A stretch of 64,000 nucleotides of DNA, taken from assembly GCA_032717465.1 (NCBI GenBank), contig CM064715.1:32898700-32962699 (forward strand), in the 5' to 3' direction. The stretch comes from Coenobita brevimanus. Taxonomy: Eukaryota; Arthropoda; Malacostraca; Decapoda; Coenobitidae. Positions 33,161 to 44,845 of the stretch are shown in pieces; position 1 is the stretch's first letter, and each line of letters starts with the position of its first letter. The notes under the pieces were generated by a model. That model made no database searches. It saw only the letters and a program-made list of their open reading frames with translations, and was not told the origin of the DNA. A program made the position numbers and the translations under genes.

Positions 33161-33971
33161 TTTTCGTTTTGAGTAGATATGGTACTGCCAATTGTAGACC
33201 TAAGTCCGAGGAAAGGGAGGATGAGCGATCAGTGAGATATAGAATAGCGAGAGAGCTAGAAGAGATGGAGCCCCCACTACTCCCTGCCACCCTTTTTCAA
33301 TCATCACATTCAACCCCTCACTCGTTCATGAGAATGAAGGAGAAGGTTCACACTAAGCCCCGGGATATTCCAATCTTGGAACTCCACCAGTTGCAAGGAC
33401 TCGATGCAATGGCCAGATTAGAAATGTTCTTCGAACTAATGGAACAGTGCGACCCAAACGATTCCACCCGCATGCAAATCGCTAAGAGTAGGGTCAGTTC
33501 GGAGTTTGCCATATTTATACACAACCATCAAGGAAACCATCAAACAGACTCCTGGCTAACACTTAAACATCTCCTCATCTCTTTAGGACAGAGTTTGCAA
33601 TAGAGGTCAGTGTCGATCATGTGTGGCAGGAATTGGAGGCAATGAACTATGACTGGAGAGAATCACCCCAGGCTTTCACCCATAGGTTCATTTGTCAACA
33701 TGCAGTAATCGAATCAAACTTCCCTAATGAGAAATTTCCTAATTGAGACCAATGAATAGAGAAGAAGCTGTGGTATGGCTTACTTTCTGCTTTAAGCGAG
33801 AAGTTAGAGGGATTTCTAGAGGATGAGTACCCATCGCGCAAATTCCTTGAATATATGCAACATGAATGACAGTTACTGGAAGAGACGGTCCACTCAAGTC
33901 AACGCGGTACCAGTGAAGAATAGTAGTAACAGGGAAAAGACCGGCACACGTTCCACTCCCTCCATTCCTGA
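33160..33971 (+). pseudogene. Gypsy A gag (first part)
   Basis: A capsid-like gag protein in at least three frames: PRDIPILELHQLQGLDAMAR, MFFELMEQCDPNDSTRMQIA (about 33425-33483), then after a frame change near 33595 EFAIEVSVDHVWQELEAMNY and YDWRESPQAFTHRF, then LWYGLLSALSEKLEGFLEDE and KFLEYMQHE (to 33867). The pattern fits Ty3/gypsy gag of invertebrates; it is a recognition by overall wording. It ends where a LINE inserted near 33971. Stops at 33746, 33755 and 33868 show it is inactive. Confidence 0.65.
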
Positions 33972-36127
33972 AGGCCCGGCCAGTAATGATTATTGCTTCC
34001 ATGGCCAGGAGCCATCTCAGTGTGCCTTGCGCATTACGGAGGTTATTCTCTCAGGCATGGAAGCATACATTCCTTTCTCATATCGTTTGACTAACGCAAG
34101 AAAGCCTTGGTTTAATCACGCTTTTTCTAATGCTGTCTGCAACAAGGAGAGGGCCTACAAAAGGTACCGGAGTCAACCCACCCCTGAATCACATCATCTT
34201 TACGTTTCTGCCCGGAATCGTGCTAAGTCTGTTCTTCGCTCTGCTAAAAATAATTTCATCCATACTAAATGCTCTCAACTCTCCAACTCGAATTCTTCCC
34301 GCTCCTTTTGGCACCTTGCCAAAAACCTTTCTAACAACTTTACCTCATCATCCTTCCCTCCTCTTTTCTACTCTGATGGTTCTGTAGCTATTTCTTCTAC
34401 TGATAAAGGAAATCTCTTCGCACAGACTTTCTCCTCCAATTCCACCTTAGATGATTCCGGTGCTGTTCCTCCATCACTTCCCGCCTCTGACTTCCTCATG
34501 GCTGACATTAAAATTTTTTCAGCTGATGTATTTTCTGCCATCACTGGCCTCAATACTAACAAGGCATATGGGCCTGATGGAGTCCCTCCTGTTGTTCTCA
34601 AGAACTGTGCTTCTGTGCATATACCCTGCCTAGGCAAACTCTTTCGCCTTTGTCAACTTGTACCTTTCCTTCTTGCTGGAAGTTTGCTCTCATTCAGCCA
34701 GTCCCAAAGAAATGTGACCACTCCCAACCCTCCAACTATCGTCCAATTGCTTTAACGTCCTATATTTCAAAAGTTTTCGAGTCAATTCTCAATAGAAAAA
34801 TTTTAAGGCATCTATTCTCTCACAACCTTCTTTCTGATCGTCAGTACGGATTCCGTCAGGGAGGCCCCGTTGGCGATCTTCTCACCTACCTTTCAGACTC
34901 CTGGTCATCCTCCTTTTGGGACTTTGGCGAAAGATTTGCCATTGCACTTGACATCTCAAAGGCTTTCGATCAAGTCTGGCATAAATCTTTAATTTCCGAA
35001 CTGCCCTCTTACGGTTTCTATCCTATCTGTGCCTTCATAACTAGCTTCCTTTCTGGTCGTTCTATAGCCGCTGTTGTAGACGGCCATCGTTCTTCTAGAT
35101 CTATCAACAGTGGTGTTCCTCAGGGCTCTGTCCTATCACCATCTCTCTTCCTCTTATTCATCATTGACCTAAGCTGTACATCTAACCTTGTCCACTCATA
35201 CGCTGATGACTCCACCCTTCACCTTTCCATTCGGTTCCTGCAATGCCCATCTCAGCAGTTACTTCAGCAAACAAGGGATGGCACACCTAATGTCTGACTT
35301 GGCTTGTATCTCTGACTGGGGTAAAAATAATCTTGTTGTTTTTAATGCATCTAAGACTCAGTTCTTACACCTATCAACCTGTCAAAATCTTCCATAGGTA
35401 TACTGTACCCACTAATGTTTAATAATATTCAGCTTAATCCTGCATCATCCTTGAACATGCTTGGGGTTTCATTTACTTGGGACTTATCTTGGAAAGATCA
35501 TATTACATCTCTTGTAAAATCTGCTTCCAAGAGATCGGGTTTGCTAAGCCGAGTCCGTTCTTTCTTTACCCCTGCACAACTGTTGACTCTATACAGGGGT
35601 TTTATCTGCCCCTGTGTGGAATATAACTCTCATATGTGGGGAGGCTCCCCACATACAGCGCTTCTCAATAGGATGGAGTCAAAGGCTTTCCATCTCATTA
35701 ACTCTCCTCTTACTGACTCCCTTCAACCTCTGTCTCTTTACCGCATGTTGCATCTTTATCTCTTTTCTATCGCTACTTTAATGGTCACTGCTCCTCTGAA
35801 CTGTCTGCATGCATTCCTCCACCTCTATGACGGGCACGTAGCACCCGTCTAGCAGCAAACTCTCATCCTTTTTCTGTCCAACTCTCTAATGCAAGAGTTT
35901 ACCGTTACTCCCAATCCTTTATGCAACAGGTCAACTCTGGAACCGTCTCCCTCTGTCTGTACTTCCTACTGCCTATGATCTCCAGTCTTTCAAACGCAGT
36001 GTGTCCAGGCATCTCAAAATGAATGGATCTTGAATTTGACTCTCTCTTGTATTTTGTTTTTCTCTTAGAAGGAACTGTAAATTGCGGGCTCATGGCCTTT
36101 GGTTCCTTCTTCCTCGCATAAAAAAAG
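33972..36127 (+). mobile_element. jockey-like LINE, long 5'-truncated copy (copy 2)
   Basis: This plus-strand LINE interrupts Gypsy A between gag and its zinc-knuckle region. It ends with a short poly(A) at 36118-36127. The left junction lies near 33970, after PGPAS-type gag codons, but is only accurate to some tens of bases. No target duplication was seen. Confidence 0.8.
33985..36033 (+). pseudogene. jockey-like LINE reverse transcriptase
   Basis: The frame runs from GQEPSQCALRITEVILSGME through a linker (RKPWFNHAFSNAVCNKERAY), FWHLAKNLSNNF, AITGLNTNKAYGPDGVPPVV, then after a one-base break near 34655 CWKFALIQPVPKKCDHSQPS and NYRPIALTS, DRQYGFRQGG, motif A IALDISKAFDQVWH (about 34940-34985), motif B GVPQGSVLSPSLFLLFI (about 35110-35165) and motif C YADDSTLH (about 35198-35222). 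Later blocks are ISDWGKNNLVVFNASKTQFL, KRSGLLSRVRSFFTPAQLL and SVSRHLKMNGS-like sequence at the end. The endonuclease is missing by truncation. Further frame breaks lie near 35265, 35395 and 35745. It is closest to LINEs annotated in invertebrates as mobile element jockey. Confidence 0.85.
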
Positions 36128-37023
36128 AGTGGTGGAAACTAAGAATGAAATGGAGGAACTGAGAGCTCAAGTGCAGGAAGTAAAAACAAATCAAGAGCTA
36201 TTGCGTATGAGGCAGGCGAGTGATCAGGAAACCCCCTGCTGAAAATATTGTAGTCACTGCCGAGCAACGTCCCATGGTTTGCAAGAGTGTGAGAAAACCC
36301 CCACCTGGTTGTTGTTTTGACTGCCGATGACCCGGATGTCTTTGGGGAAACCACGGGTGCCCCGGATATAAGGAAGAAGCCTCAATCCAGGCTAATCCTA
36401 ACATGTACATTTCCCAGGACCCTAGTCCGAGAATATGACTAGCTGGTGGTCATACCTCTCCCACCATTAGTATCATTGCCAATGGGAAGGTGGTAGAGGC
36501 ACTAGTTGATTCACACTAAGCAGTTACACACTAATAAAGGAATCGACTGCCAAGTGACTAAGAGGAGAGATACATTCACGGTGAAACTGTCCTCAATTAC
36601 AAGGAGTCACAGGTGCACCTATGAGAATTTTAGGAATGCTGTGAACTGAAACTGAGGTCGGTAACATAATAACTCACAAACAGTGGTTCCCGGTAGTACC
36701 TAATTCATACATCAACGCTGACCTCCTCCTCAGGTGTGACATATTGAGTCAAGCTCCCATTATTTGGAATGGCGAAAGGAGAGTCATGGAATGGGGAGGC
36801 GCCTCTCATGTAGTAAATCACATTCCTTGCCAGAAGAACAAAGTCGAAAGAGTAAAGGTGAACCTGCAGTGGTCACGAATCCATTGCAACTTTATACTCA
36901 AATCAGCCTCCTTACAGTGGAAAAGCTTAGTCCCTATCAGTCCAAATATGTGCCCGTCCTTGTAAGAGAAGACCCAGGAACTAACTTGATTGTTCACCTG
37001 CAAGCCAAATTCAGTCATAACAG
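36128..37023 (+). pseudogene. Gypsy A gag zinc knuckles and protease region
   Basis: After the LINE the frame returns with VVETKNEMEELRAQVQEVK and NQELLRMRQASDQE, a coiled-coil-like stretch, then Cys/His-rich sequence (CSHCRATSHGLQECEK and, in a shifted frame, CCFDCR...CLWGNHGCPGY) that resembles paired zinc knuckles. Next comes a protease-like block, ISIIANGKVVEALVDS (about 36460-36510), in which the usual DTG/DSG triad is broken off after DS. The segment before the gap reads LSPYQSKYVPVLVREDPGTN and LIVHLQAKFSHN, the linker to reverse transcriptase, and continues at 45975 with SHPYLVQVS. Several stops are present. Confidence 0.65.
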
Positions 37024-38151
37024 TGTCACGAATTCGCGCAAGTGTATTTATATAAATTCGTGACATTGTACTTTGTGAGAAAACCACAAACTCTAGTGGA
37101 ATTCCCACTGGACATCACTCAGTTCAACCATCCTCAAATTCACTTCGATCAGGATGGTTTTCAGAACATTTGTCACTGTTTCACAAGTGACCATTCTTAT
37201 CCACGACATTAGTGTTTTCACTGAGTGATTTATTGTGAGCCTATATTGTTCGTCCTCTTTCCATTGACTGTTGAAGTTAGGCCACGCCTACTTCCGGTGA
37301 ACATGGCCATCTCTCGTTCCCTTTCCTAGTTTGACCTCAGTCAGCTTTGAGTTGTCTCGAGGATAGGATCGTTTGTGCCCAGCATAGAGCAGCGCCTCTT
37401 GTACAGCGAGTTCCTGAATCTCCACCTAGACGGTGAATTGGCGAAACGGGCTTACAGCGAATAGCAGCATTTTGATGTTCATCACAGGCGCCCAGACTTT
37501 TGTTTCGGCTCCCCTTCACTGACCAGTATTTGTTCGTTTTTCTAGACTTACGTTTAATTAGCTTTTGAATAAGCAGGTGAGTGTATTCTCTTGTTATTTG
37601 AATTCATGAGTTTCCTAGTGACTGTGAATTCCCCTTTTGAATTCATTTTGAGATTCATATAATGTAAATTTTTTTTATTGTAATAAAAAAATTTACAATT
37701 CTTTTCTTTGAGCTTAATGTAATTAGACTCGTGTTTTATTTCTCCACATTAAGCTTATTTTAGTTGCCGCTCCTAGTTTGCACAAACTCTTTACAATATT
37801 CATATCTGGTACTTAGGCCAGTTCTTTTGTATCAAATTTAAATCTGTTGTGCCAGCCAGGAGTTAAGCACCGGCAAGAGCCTGTTTATTACTATTAGCAT
37901 TAGTTATTGATTGTGAGAGATGGAGTCACTTTCTCAAGAGGCTAACAGTACTAACAAACAGCATGCATGAGTAATTAGTCTCTGCTGTGTACTGTTGAGA
38001 AAGTTTATAAATTCTCGTCCTTAGAGAATCGGCGACGTAAGCTGGAATAAAGTAAAACTTACTACTTGATTTTCACAAGTCAATTCCTTGTCTCTATTTT
38101 GAAGGAATATTTAGTAATTTTTTATTCATAAATTTACATCCCCCCGTGACA
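37024..38151 (+). repeat. Gypsy B left LTR
   Basis: TGTCAC at the start and GTGACA at the end form a perfect 6-bp inverted pair. It is collinear with 44846-45974, with scattered substitutions (I estimate about 93-95% identity by eye). The downstream AACTGGCGACCTC contains TGGCGACC (38154), a plausible primer site. Confidence 0.93.
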
Positions 38152-38482
38152 ACTGGCGACCTCTTTCCAAGATATTAACTCCTAGCTCTAAAGTTATTTG
38201 CGAAATAATACTCACTCACTCACACCTAGGTATTTGTTATCATTAAAGAGTATAGGCACTATCTTACTGGTAGTTATTGATTCATCTCTATTAATTTTAT
38301 GTAATAGTTTCCTCAGTCAGTTGCATTTTTCCCCTTCTTATTTTCTTTATTAGTTTAACTACATAAAACTGGTCAGCACCAGCCTGTGCCTATATTCTTT
38401 ACTTTTGATTATTAGTATTTCTCTGCAAAATAGCAGTCAGTACTCAGTCTTTAGTCCACTCAGCCTTGGTTGAGTTAGCATC

Positions 38483-40205
38483 ATGACCACTAATATATAT
38501 GTACAGGAAGCCAAAGATATGGGGCTTACTGATCCCCAACAAAGTAAAGAATATGTGCTCTCACGGTTTAGTTACAAACAGCAGCGTGAGAATGATGCCC
38601 TTGAAGAGCGTAGAATTCAACGCGAATACGAGCAAGAACAACGTGAACACGAGCAAAAACAATGCGAACAGCGAGAGAGAGAACGTGAACATGAGCGAGA
38701 ACAACGCAAATACGAGTGAGAACAACGAGAGAGAACAAGAACACGAACGTGCCGAGCGCAAGGCACGTGAGAAACATGAACTTGAGGTGCTGAAGCTCAA
38801 GCAAGACTCCTTGGCTTGAGACACATGTGGTGCAGCTAACCCAAGCTCCACGAGCGCTCTCCCTGCACATGTTCTGGCAACCCCGCGCCTCAAGCTTCTT
38901 TCGTACAAGGAAGGCTAGCGAATCGAGCCGTTCATAGCTCGTTTTGAAGATATGGTGCAGCTGTACCAGCTGGATGAGACAACTAAACGACTCCAGTTTC
39001 TTAGCATGTTTGAGGGCCCTGCCCTTGATATTCTCCACAGAATTCGTGGAGACAATCTTACGTATGAGATGATGAAGGCCGCACTCATCAAAGCGTACGG
39101 TCTCACACCTGACGATGCCAGGAGTCAGTTTATGAGGGCGCGTCTACAAGAAAAAGAGACTGCTGCCCAGTTTCTTGATCGGCTTACTGCGTACATAGAT
39201 GAGTGGAGGGAGAAAGATGAAACTCCTCCCACTCAAGAGGGAATAATTGACCTTATGCTGCGCACACAGCTAGAAAAGTCATGGCCTGCTGAGCTTATGG
39301 CTCAGCTTAAGATCTGCCAGGTAAGGGATGCCAGCCAAATGGTGGAGAAGGCTGGTGCATTCTTCACTGCATACGGGTATCAAACTCGTAAGCAACACAC
39401 CTGGAACATGATAGCTGACAAATCTGGGAAACCGTCTCAGACTGAACAGCATCAAGGCCGTTCTCAGAATAATGGCCAAGGTCCAAGCAAACCACAGAAG
39501 AAGGACCAGGGTCAAAATACTCAGAAACCTGACTGGATGCGTTACAACAGGCAGTACCCTAACCAGCAGCAGTATCAGCCACGCAATCAACAGTTGGGAC
39601 TCTCCTTTTCAGCTCCAGCCCTAGTGTATCGGAGGCAGGAGTCGAACGCAGCCTTTATTCCTCAGCAGCAGTACGTTGGTGTCGTCCCTAGCAGCACAGG
39701 TACTTCCCCACAGTTCACTAGTCCCCCAGCGACAGTGAACTCTCTGCCACAGGTGGTCAATGCTCCATCTCCCCAGGTGGTGAGTACGACCTCTCAGGGC
39801 ACCATGTTTGCCGCATCGTTCATTCAGCAGCCTTATCAATGGCTGGCCTCTTCCTCCACAGGCCCTCTCACATGTAACAGTGCCTTCCTTGTTCAGCCAG
39901 AGTTTGTGGGAGGCATTCCTGTAGGGGTCCTGAGAGACAATGGTTCCTCAGGTTGCTATGTCAGGCAGTGTCTAGTTCGGCCTGAGGAATACACAGGTCA
40001 ACAGATCCAAGCTCAGCTTATTGATGGATCAGTGAGATTGTTCCCTGAGGCACATATCCAGGTGGCATCTCCATTTTACACTGGTATGACAGTCGCAGTT
40101 GTCATGCCAAGACCTTTGTTTGACCTAATACTAGGCAACATACCCGGTGCCAAGTATAGTTGCACCGTAGATGACGCTACTCAGACTTCGGCTGCAGTAA
40201 CATGA
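38483..40205 (+). pseudogene. Gypsy B gag-protease
   Basis: The start codon at 38483 opens MTTNIYVQEAKDMGLTDPQQ, followed by a long charged E/R/Q-rich coiled coil (about 38580-38815) that contains one stop and one frame break. From 38952 the frame is open for 417 codons: a SCAN-like capsid region (FEGPALDILHRIRGDNLTYE, AQFLDRLTAYIDEWREKD, LEKSWPAELMAQLKICQ, VEKAGAFFTAYGYQT), a Q/P-rich linker without a clear zinc knuckle, and a retroviral-type protease (VGVLRDNGSSGCYVRQCLV, LIDGSVRLFPEAHIQVASPF, LFDLILGNIPGAKYS). The active-site triad reads DNGS instead of DTGS/DSGS. The VASPFYTG and LILGNIPGA blocks are shared with many invertebrate and vertebrate Ty3/gypsy proteases. Confidence 0.85.
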
Positions 40206-40208
40206 GCC

Positions 40209-40787
40209 ATGGCCAAGGCTCTGAACTGTGTCACCCAGGTGACCATTGTTGCATCATCGCAAGATCTGATTTGTAGCCAAGATGTTGTCCAAGAACAACA
40301 GTCTGACCCAACACTTGCTGCCGTGCAGAAGAAACAAAAGGGTAGAGTGATAAAGTATTCATGGGGAGGTCAAGCCAGGTTCCTTCGTAAACAAGGACGG
40401 CTGTACCATGAGTCTCAAACACCCAAGGGTGAGGTTCGACTGCAGTTTGTCATTCCTGCTAAGTATTGCCAAGCAGTGTTAGAATGGGGTCATTATTCAG
40501 CCTCAGGAGGTCACATGGGCAAAAGGAAAACCCAGGGCCCTATGCGTGCTGACTTTTTCTGGCCAGGAATGGGACAAGAAATAGATAGCTTTGTGCGTTC
40601 CTGCAATGTGTGTCAACGTACCGCCAATCAGGGACATGTCCTTTCTGTGCCGTTTGAATCCACGCCCATAATCTCTGAGTTAGTTGAAAAAGAGGGCAGT
40701 GGTGATGTAGGTGCAGACCTGACGTCTCATCCGTTGGTCCCCCAGGACACCTTACGTCCAGGACCTGTATATACATGTATATCGTAG
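40209..40787 (+). pseudogene. Gypsy B integrase zinc-binding (H2C2) domain fragment
   Basis: This frame of 192 codons follows the gag-protease stop by three bases. It contains QEQQSDPTLAAVQKKQKGRV, RKQGRLYHESQTPKGEVRLQ, FVIPAKYCQAVLEWGHYSAS and the H2C2 finger: H then GGHMGKRKT, DFFWPGMGQEIDSFVRSCNVCQRT (written here in parts), about 40490-40625. After CQRT the expected linker to the integrase core, VPFESTPIISELVEKEG, is present but the DDE core is not. Direct joining of protease to this domain means RT and RNase H were lost by deletion, or that the gene order is of the integrase-first type known from Gmr1-like elements. Confidence 0.75.
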
Positions 40788-40997
40788 GAAAAAGGGGAAG
40801 TTCGAGACCCCCTGTAAGGACAATCCGAGCCTGTGTTTGAATTACCTTGTGGTGTCTCAAGCTGTGGGCCTCTCTCAGGATTCCCAGAGAATGCACATTA
40901 TCCACAAAAGGGTTCACACCCACGGTGGGTGTTGAAATGTGACCTGCCCGAGATTGTGTAGGGATTCTCAGCTTGCCAATATTAATCGTAAGTGTAG

Positions 40998-41216
40998 AGT
41001 AGGGTTTAACCAGCAAACTATAAGGGTCCTTTGAGATTTTGTCCTGGGACCACGTTTCCTGGTTAATAATAATGTAGGTTTTACCAGTAAACTATAAGGG
41101 TCCTTTGAGATTCTGTCCTGGGACCACGTTTCCTGGTTAATAATAATGTAGGTTTAACCAGTAAACTACAAGGGTCCTTTGAGATTCTGTCCTGGGACTA
41201 CGTTTCCTGGTTAATA
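40998..41216. repeat. three ~75-bp tandem units in the Gypsy B 3' region
   Basis: Each unit starts TAGGTTTAACCAG and ends CCTGGTTAATAATAAT, with GGGTCCTTTGAGATTCTGTC in the middle. The TTAACCAG and CTGGTTAA ends of each unit are complementary, so a single strand could fold each unit into a hairpin. Confidence 0.9.
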
Positions 41217-41789
41217 ATGTATGCAATAAGAAAATAAAGGTGACCTCGAATGTACAAAGCTTGGCTGTCACTTAAAATTTTCGGCTAGGTCGTACTTTTT
41301 GTAGCACATGTACTGACTACTAGGCAGAGAGAGAAATTGTAATTTAACCCGCCCCGTCCCGACCACTTTCTCACCAATGGTACCCCCCAATCCCGACCAT
41401 TTTTGGACCCCAATTTTTTTTGCTAAAACTTTCGCTTTTGGTCAGAAACAATGGTCAGTCACAAAGAAATTGTTCCCCGGGGTCCATAATTGCCTTAAAC
41501 AGGTATGCCTTGGTCACACCTGGCACCGTGTTCTCTGTAGGTGGTCTGAGCCTCTAACGTTTTCTATGGTATTATAAGCCTGGGAAACCAATGAAAGTAA
41601 GTAGATATGTATTTATTACAAACATAAAAACATGTGATAAAAGAGTAAATTGGATTTTATACAAAAATAGAGCTGAAATAAGCATTGTACCATCGTGCGA
41701 AACGAGCAAAATCGGGCAGACTGGTCACGATGAATCGCTAACAGTCGAAAATCATGATACATATCATTTTTTTTTTACTTACATAATAC

Positions 41790-42715
41790 TTCTACAATAA
41801 CATTATACCATTTTACATTTTATTGAACTGTTTTTACGTATTCACAGGCCTTTCGATAACATTTAGCGTAATGTTAGCGCTTATTTACGTAGTGAGTGAA
41901 CTCGCTGTGACTGTTGTTTCAACTCGTATTGTGTTTTTTCTACTTACATAATACTTTCCTAATAACATTATACACTTTTCAACTTTATTGAACTGTTTTG
42001 AGATAATTTCAGGCCTTACGTAAATATTTAGCGTAATAATAGCGCATAATAACACACACGGTGAAGTCGCTATGACTACTATTTCAACTTACAACCCATT
42101 TTTGTACTTATATAATAATTCTCCACTAACATTGCACATGTTTACACTTGATATAATTGATATCACATAATTTCAGACCTTACGATTCAACTGAGCATCA
42201 TATTAGCGCGTACTTACACAGTGAGTGTTATCACGATATCATTTGTTTCATCTTGCACTAGTATTCAACTTATAAATTACCTTACTACTAACATTACAAC
42301 AAATTCCACTTTATATAATTCCTATCACATACTTACTGACCAGAATGTTCTACTGAGCGTAATATTTTCGCAGATTTACACAGTGGGTGTACTCGTGACA
42401 TCAATTATTACAACTTACACTATTTTTCAACTTATATGTTTTATTCATGCTAACATTACACCCGTTTCCACTTTATATTCTTGCTATCACATATTTACTG
42501 ACCAGAGTGTTATACTGAGCGTCATATTTTCGCAGATTTATACAGTGGGTGTAGTTTTCATATCACTTCGTTCAACTTACACTATTTCTCAACTTATACA
42601 TTACTTTCCTGCAAACATTACACCCGTTTCAAGTTTATATAAGACTTGGCACATACTGACTGGCCTTACCATTATACTGAGCGTCATATCGCCATCCCAC
42701 ACAGTTTCAGTAGTG
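41790..42715. repeat. diverged satellite array, ~162-bp period
   Basis: About six units, each beginning CTAACATTACAC-like and holding TGAGCGTCATATT and CACAGTGGGTGTA. The distal three units (42290-42715) are the most alike; the first ones, near 41800, are strongly diverged. A unit of 162 bases is a multiple of three, and the last three units share an open frame of 165 codons (42221-42718, plus) with repeated NITPVSTLYSCYHI and LSVIFSQIYTVGVV words. There is no support for translation. Confidence 0.85.
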
Positions 42716-43438
42716 TAGGAAGTTATGGTACTCTCTGAAACATGGCTGAAGGCACAACGCAACATTGGTTTTGGTGGGGGAGGTGGAGAGCGGCGCTTTT
42801 CATCACTCGCACTTCTCTTCCATCTCCCTTTTCCTTTACCCTTTCCCTTCCCTTTCCTTCCTTTCCCCACATCCTGGGGCTGTGTGGAGGAAGTTTGGGA
42901 ATATTGTATGGCGAAAGACGTGCTGGGGAGTGGCTCCACCTCCTCTCCCCTAGGCCTACGTGCACCACGTGCTCGTGCTGCCTCCCTCACACCACTTCAC
43001 TTTCAACCCGCACTCCCACCACACCACTTTCGCCTTCCCCAGACAAAACAGTAGGCCATACTTTATTTGCCTTCTCGCCCCACCTTCTGATCCTCGGGGT
43101 GAGATTTTTTCCTTCCCCAACCACGAGGCAACATCACGTCCTAAGTCGCCGTCATCGTCATCGTCCTCATCCTCGTCCTCATCAGAATCTCTCTCTAGGG
43201 AATGGAGAGAGGTCCATGCAGGTGTTTTGGGTGCAGGCTGGCCTTCCCTTGCCTTACGATACGTGACATACCGCTTTTTCCGGGGCGAAGGGACCTCCTC
43301 ATCACTGCTTGTTATTTCCTCCTCAGGCTGCACATAATCTCGATCCACCACATCATCATCAAGTGGAGAATCACTATCTCCAGTGAAGGCATCCAGGGCG
43401 GATTGTATTTCGTCGTCTGAGAGACCTTTACGCGCCAT
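42601..43438 (-). pseudogene. piggyBac-2 transposase, N-terminal part
   Basis: On the minus strand the frame starts MARKGLSDDEIQSALDAFTG, then DSDSPLDDDVVDRDYVQPEE, EEVPSPRKKR and a run of aspartate and glutamate (DSDEDEDEDDDDD). An acidic leader with L-S/T-D-x-E-I near the start is typical of piggyBac transposases. A further piece in another frame (PRGEEVEPLPSTSFA and a GK-repeat) follows at about 42960-42800. After that the sequence merges into the satellite. The DDE core and C-terminal cysteine cluster are absent, so no transposase can be made. The upstream 250 bases (43440-43691) are the 5' end with two GACGT-containing direct words. Confidence 0.75.
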
Positions 43439-43879
43439 GTCTGACCTGGGTCGCTGCTAACAGGTGAGTGACCGAGACAAGGGCGAGCGCAGGTCACTTG
43501 GGGTCTGGGATGCTGCCCGCCTGGGGGCAGGTAGGGGAGGCTTTGGTACGAGGGCGAATCGAAAATCTCGCGCGAATTTTGAAAATTGTGGAAATTGTGA
43601 ACCTTGCAATTGCAGGACGTTGAAGTACGTCAACGGGATTGGCAGTGACATAACATGAGGACGTGGAAGTACGTCGACGGGATGCCACGGGTTAATAAAA
43701 AGAGTTTGTTGCACTGACACTTTTGATGCTCCACCTTCATTGATTTTGTAGGTGCAGCTGGCAGGTGTAGCAGTTTTGTTGTGCAGATCAGCTGATCATC
43801 ACTGCCACCTCTTCTCTTCTGCCTCATCGTCTCTGTTTACAATTGATTTGTATTATATCATTTTACCCATAGGAAACAT

Positions 43880-44520
43880 CATATTACATCTCTTGTAAAA
43901 TCTGCTTCCAAGAGATTGGGTGTGTTAAGCCGACTCTGTTCATTCTTTACCCCTACACAATTGTTGACTCTATACAGGGGTTTTATCCACCCCTGTGTGG
44001 AGTACAACTCTCATGGGTGGGGATGCTCCCCATGTACAGCTCTTCTCAATAGGGTGGAGTCAAAGGCTTTTTGTCTCATTAACTCTCCTCCTCTTACTGA
44101 CTCCCTTCAACCTCTGTCTCTTCACCGCACTGTTGCATCTTTATCTCTTTTCTATCACTGCTTTAATGGTCACTGCTCCTCTGAACTGTCTGCATGCATT
44201 CCCCCACCTCTACGACGGGTGCGTAGCACCCGCCTAGCAGCAAACTCTCATCCCTTTTCTGTCCAACTTTCTAATGCAAGAGTTAACCATTACTCCCAGT
44301 CCTTCATTTATGCAACAGGTCAACTCTGGAACTGTCTCCCTCTATCTGTATTTCCTGCTGCCTATGATCTCCAGTCTTTCAAACGCAGTGTGTCCAGGCA
44401 TCTCGAAATGAATGGATCTTGAATTTGGCTCTCTCTTGTATTTTGTTTTTCTCTTGGAGGGAACTTTTATTGCAGGCTCATGGCCTTTGGTTCCTACTTC
44501 CTTGCATTTAAAAAAAAAAC
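43880..44520 (+). mobile_element. jockey-like LINE, 3' fragment (copy 3)
   Basis: Encodes ITSLVKSASKRLGVLSRLCS, FFTPTQLLTLYRGFIHPCVE, RVESKAFCLINSPPLTDSLQ, LFYHCFNGHCSSELSACIPP and the C-terminal QSFKRSVSRHLEMNGS before a TGA stop at 44420, then a 3' UTR and poly(A) at 44510-44518. The frame from 43916 to 44422 is fully open (168 codons), so this copy is young compared with copy 2. It is inserted in the Gypsy B 3' part, right of piggyBac-2. Confidence 0.88.
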
Positions 44521-44845
44521 ATGTTACACCACAACTGTCACAACTACACCGTGTATTACATATATCGCGATACATAACAATTAGATCTTAAAGTAAATGT
44601 AGCGAACTTTTTGCTCAGTTTGACCTGAGTACAGGATTTTTCACCATTGTCACGGAGTTTTTAAATCAAGCTTGCTTCTATTAACGTAAATACGAGGTTT
44701 TTTCACCCATTTGCGACTGTAATTTTCTCCTGTAGCAGGATAGTACACGCACCACAGTGTGGATCTTGTGTGACTGACTTATGATTTATATGTATGAATA
44801 TCGTAAAATTTCTCTGAAGAAAAATTTGATTATGATGGGGCATAA

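Larger units (their letters stand above)
41348..43691 (-). mobile_element. piggyBac-2: piggyBac element carrying a 162-bp satellite
   Basis: TTAA at 41344-41347 and 43692-43695 flank the insert. The ends agree as inverted repeats: CCCGCCCCGTCCCGAC on the left and, on the complementary strand, CCCGTGGCATCCCGTC on the right. The minus strand starts a piggyBac transposase at 43438, but downstream the catalytic part is absent and the space is filled by about six 162-bp satellite units (41790-42715). Size is 2,344 bases. It lies inside Gypsy B, itself inside Gypsy A. Confidence 0.85.

Noticed and set aside
42221..42718. A secreted or membrane protein of three 54-residue repeats
   Set aside because: The frame is explained by a satellite with a 162-base period; there is no start context, signal peptide or codon bias to support translation.
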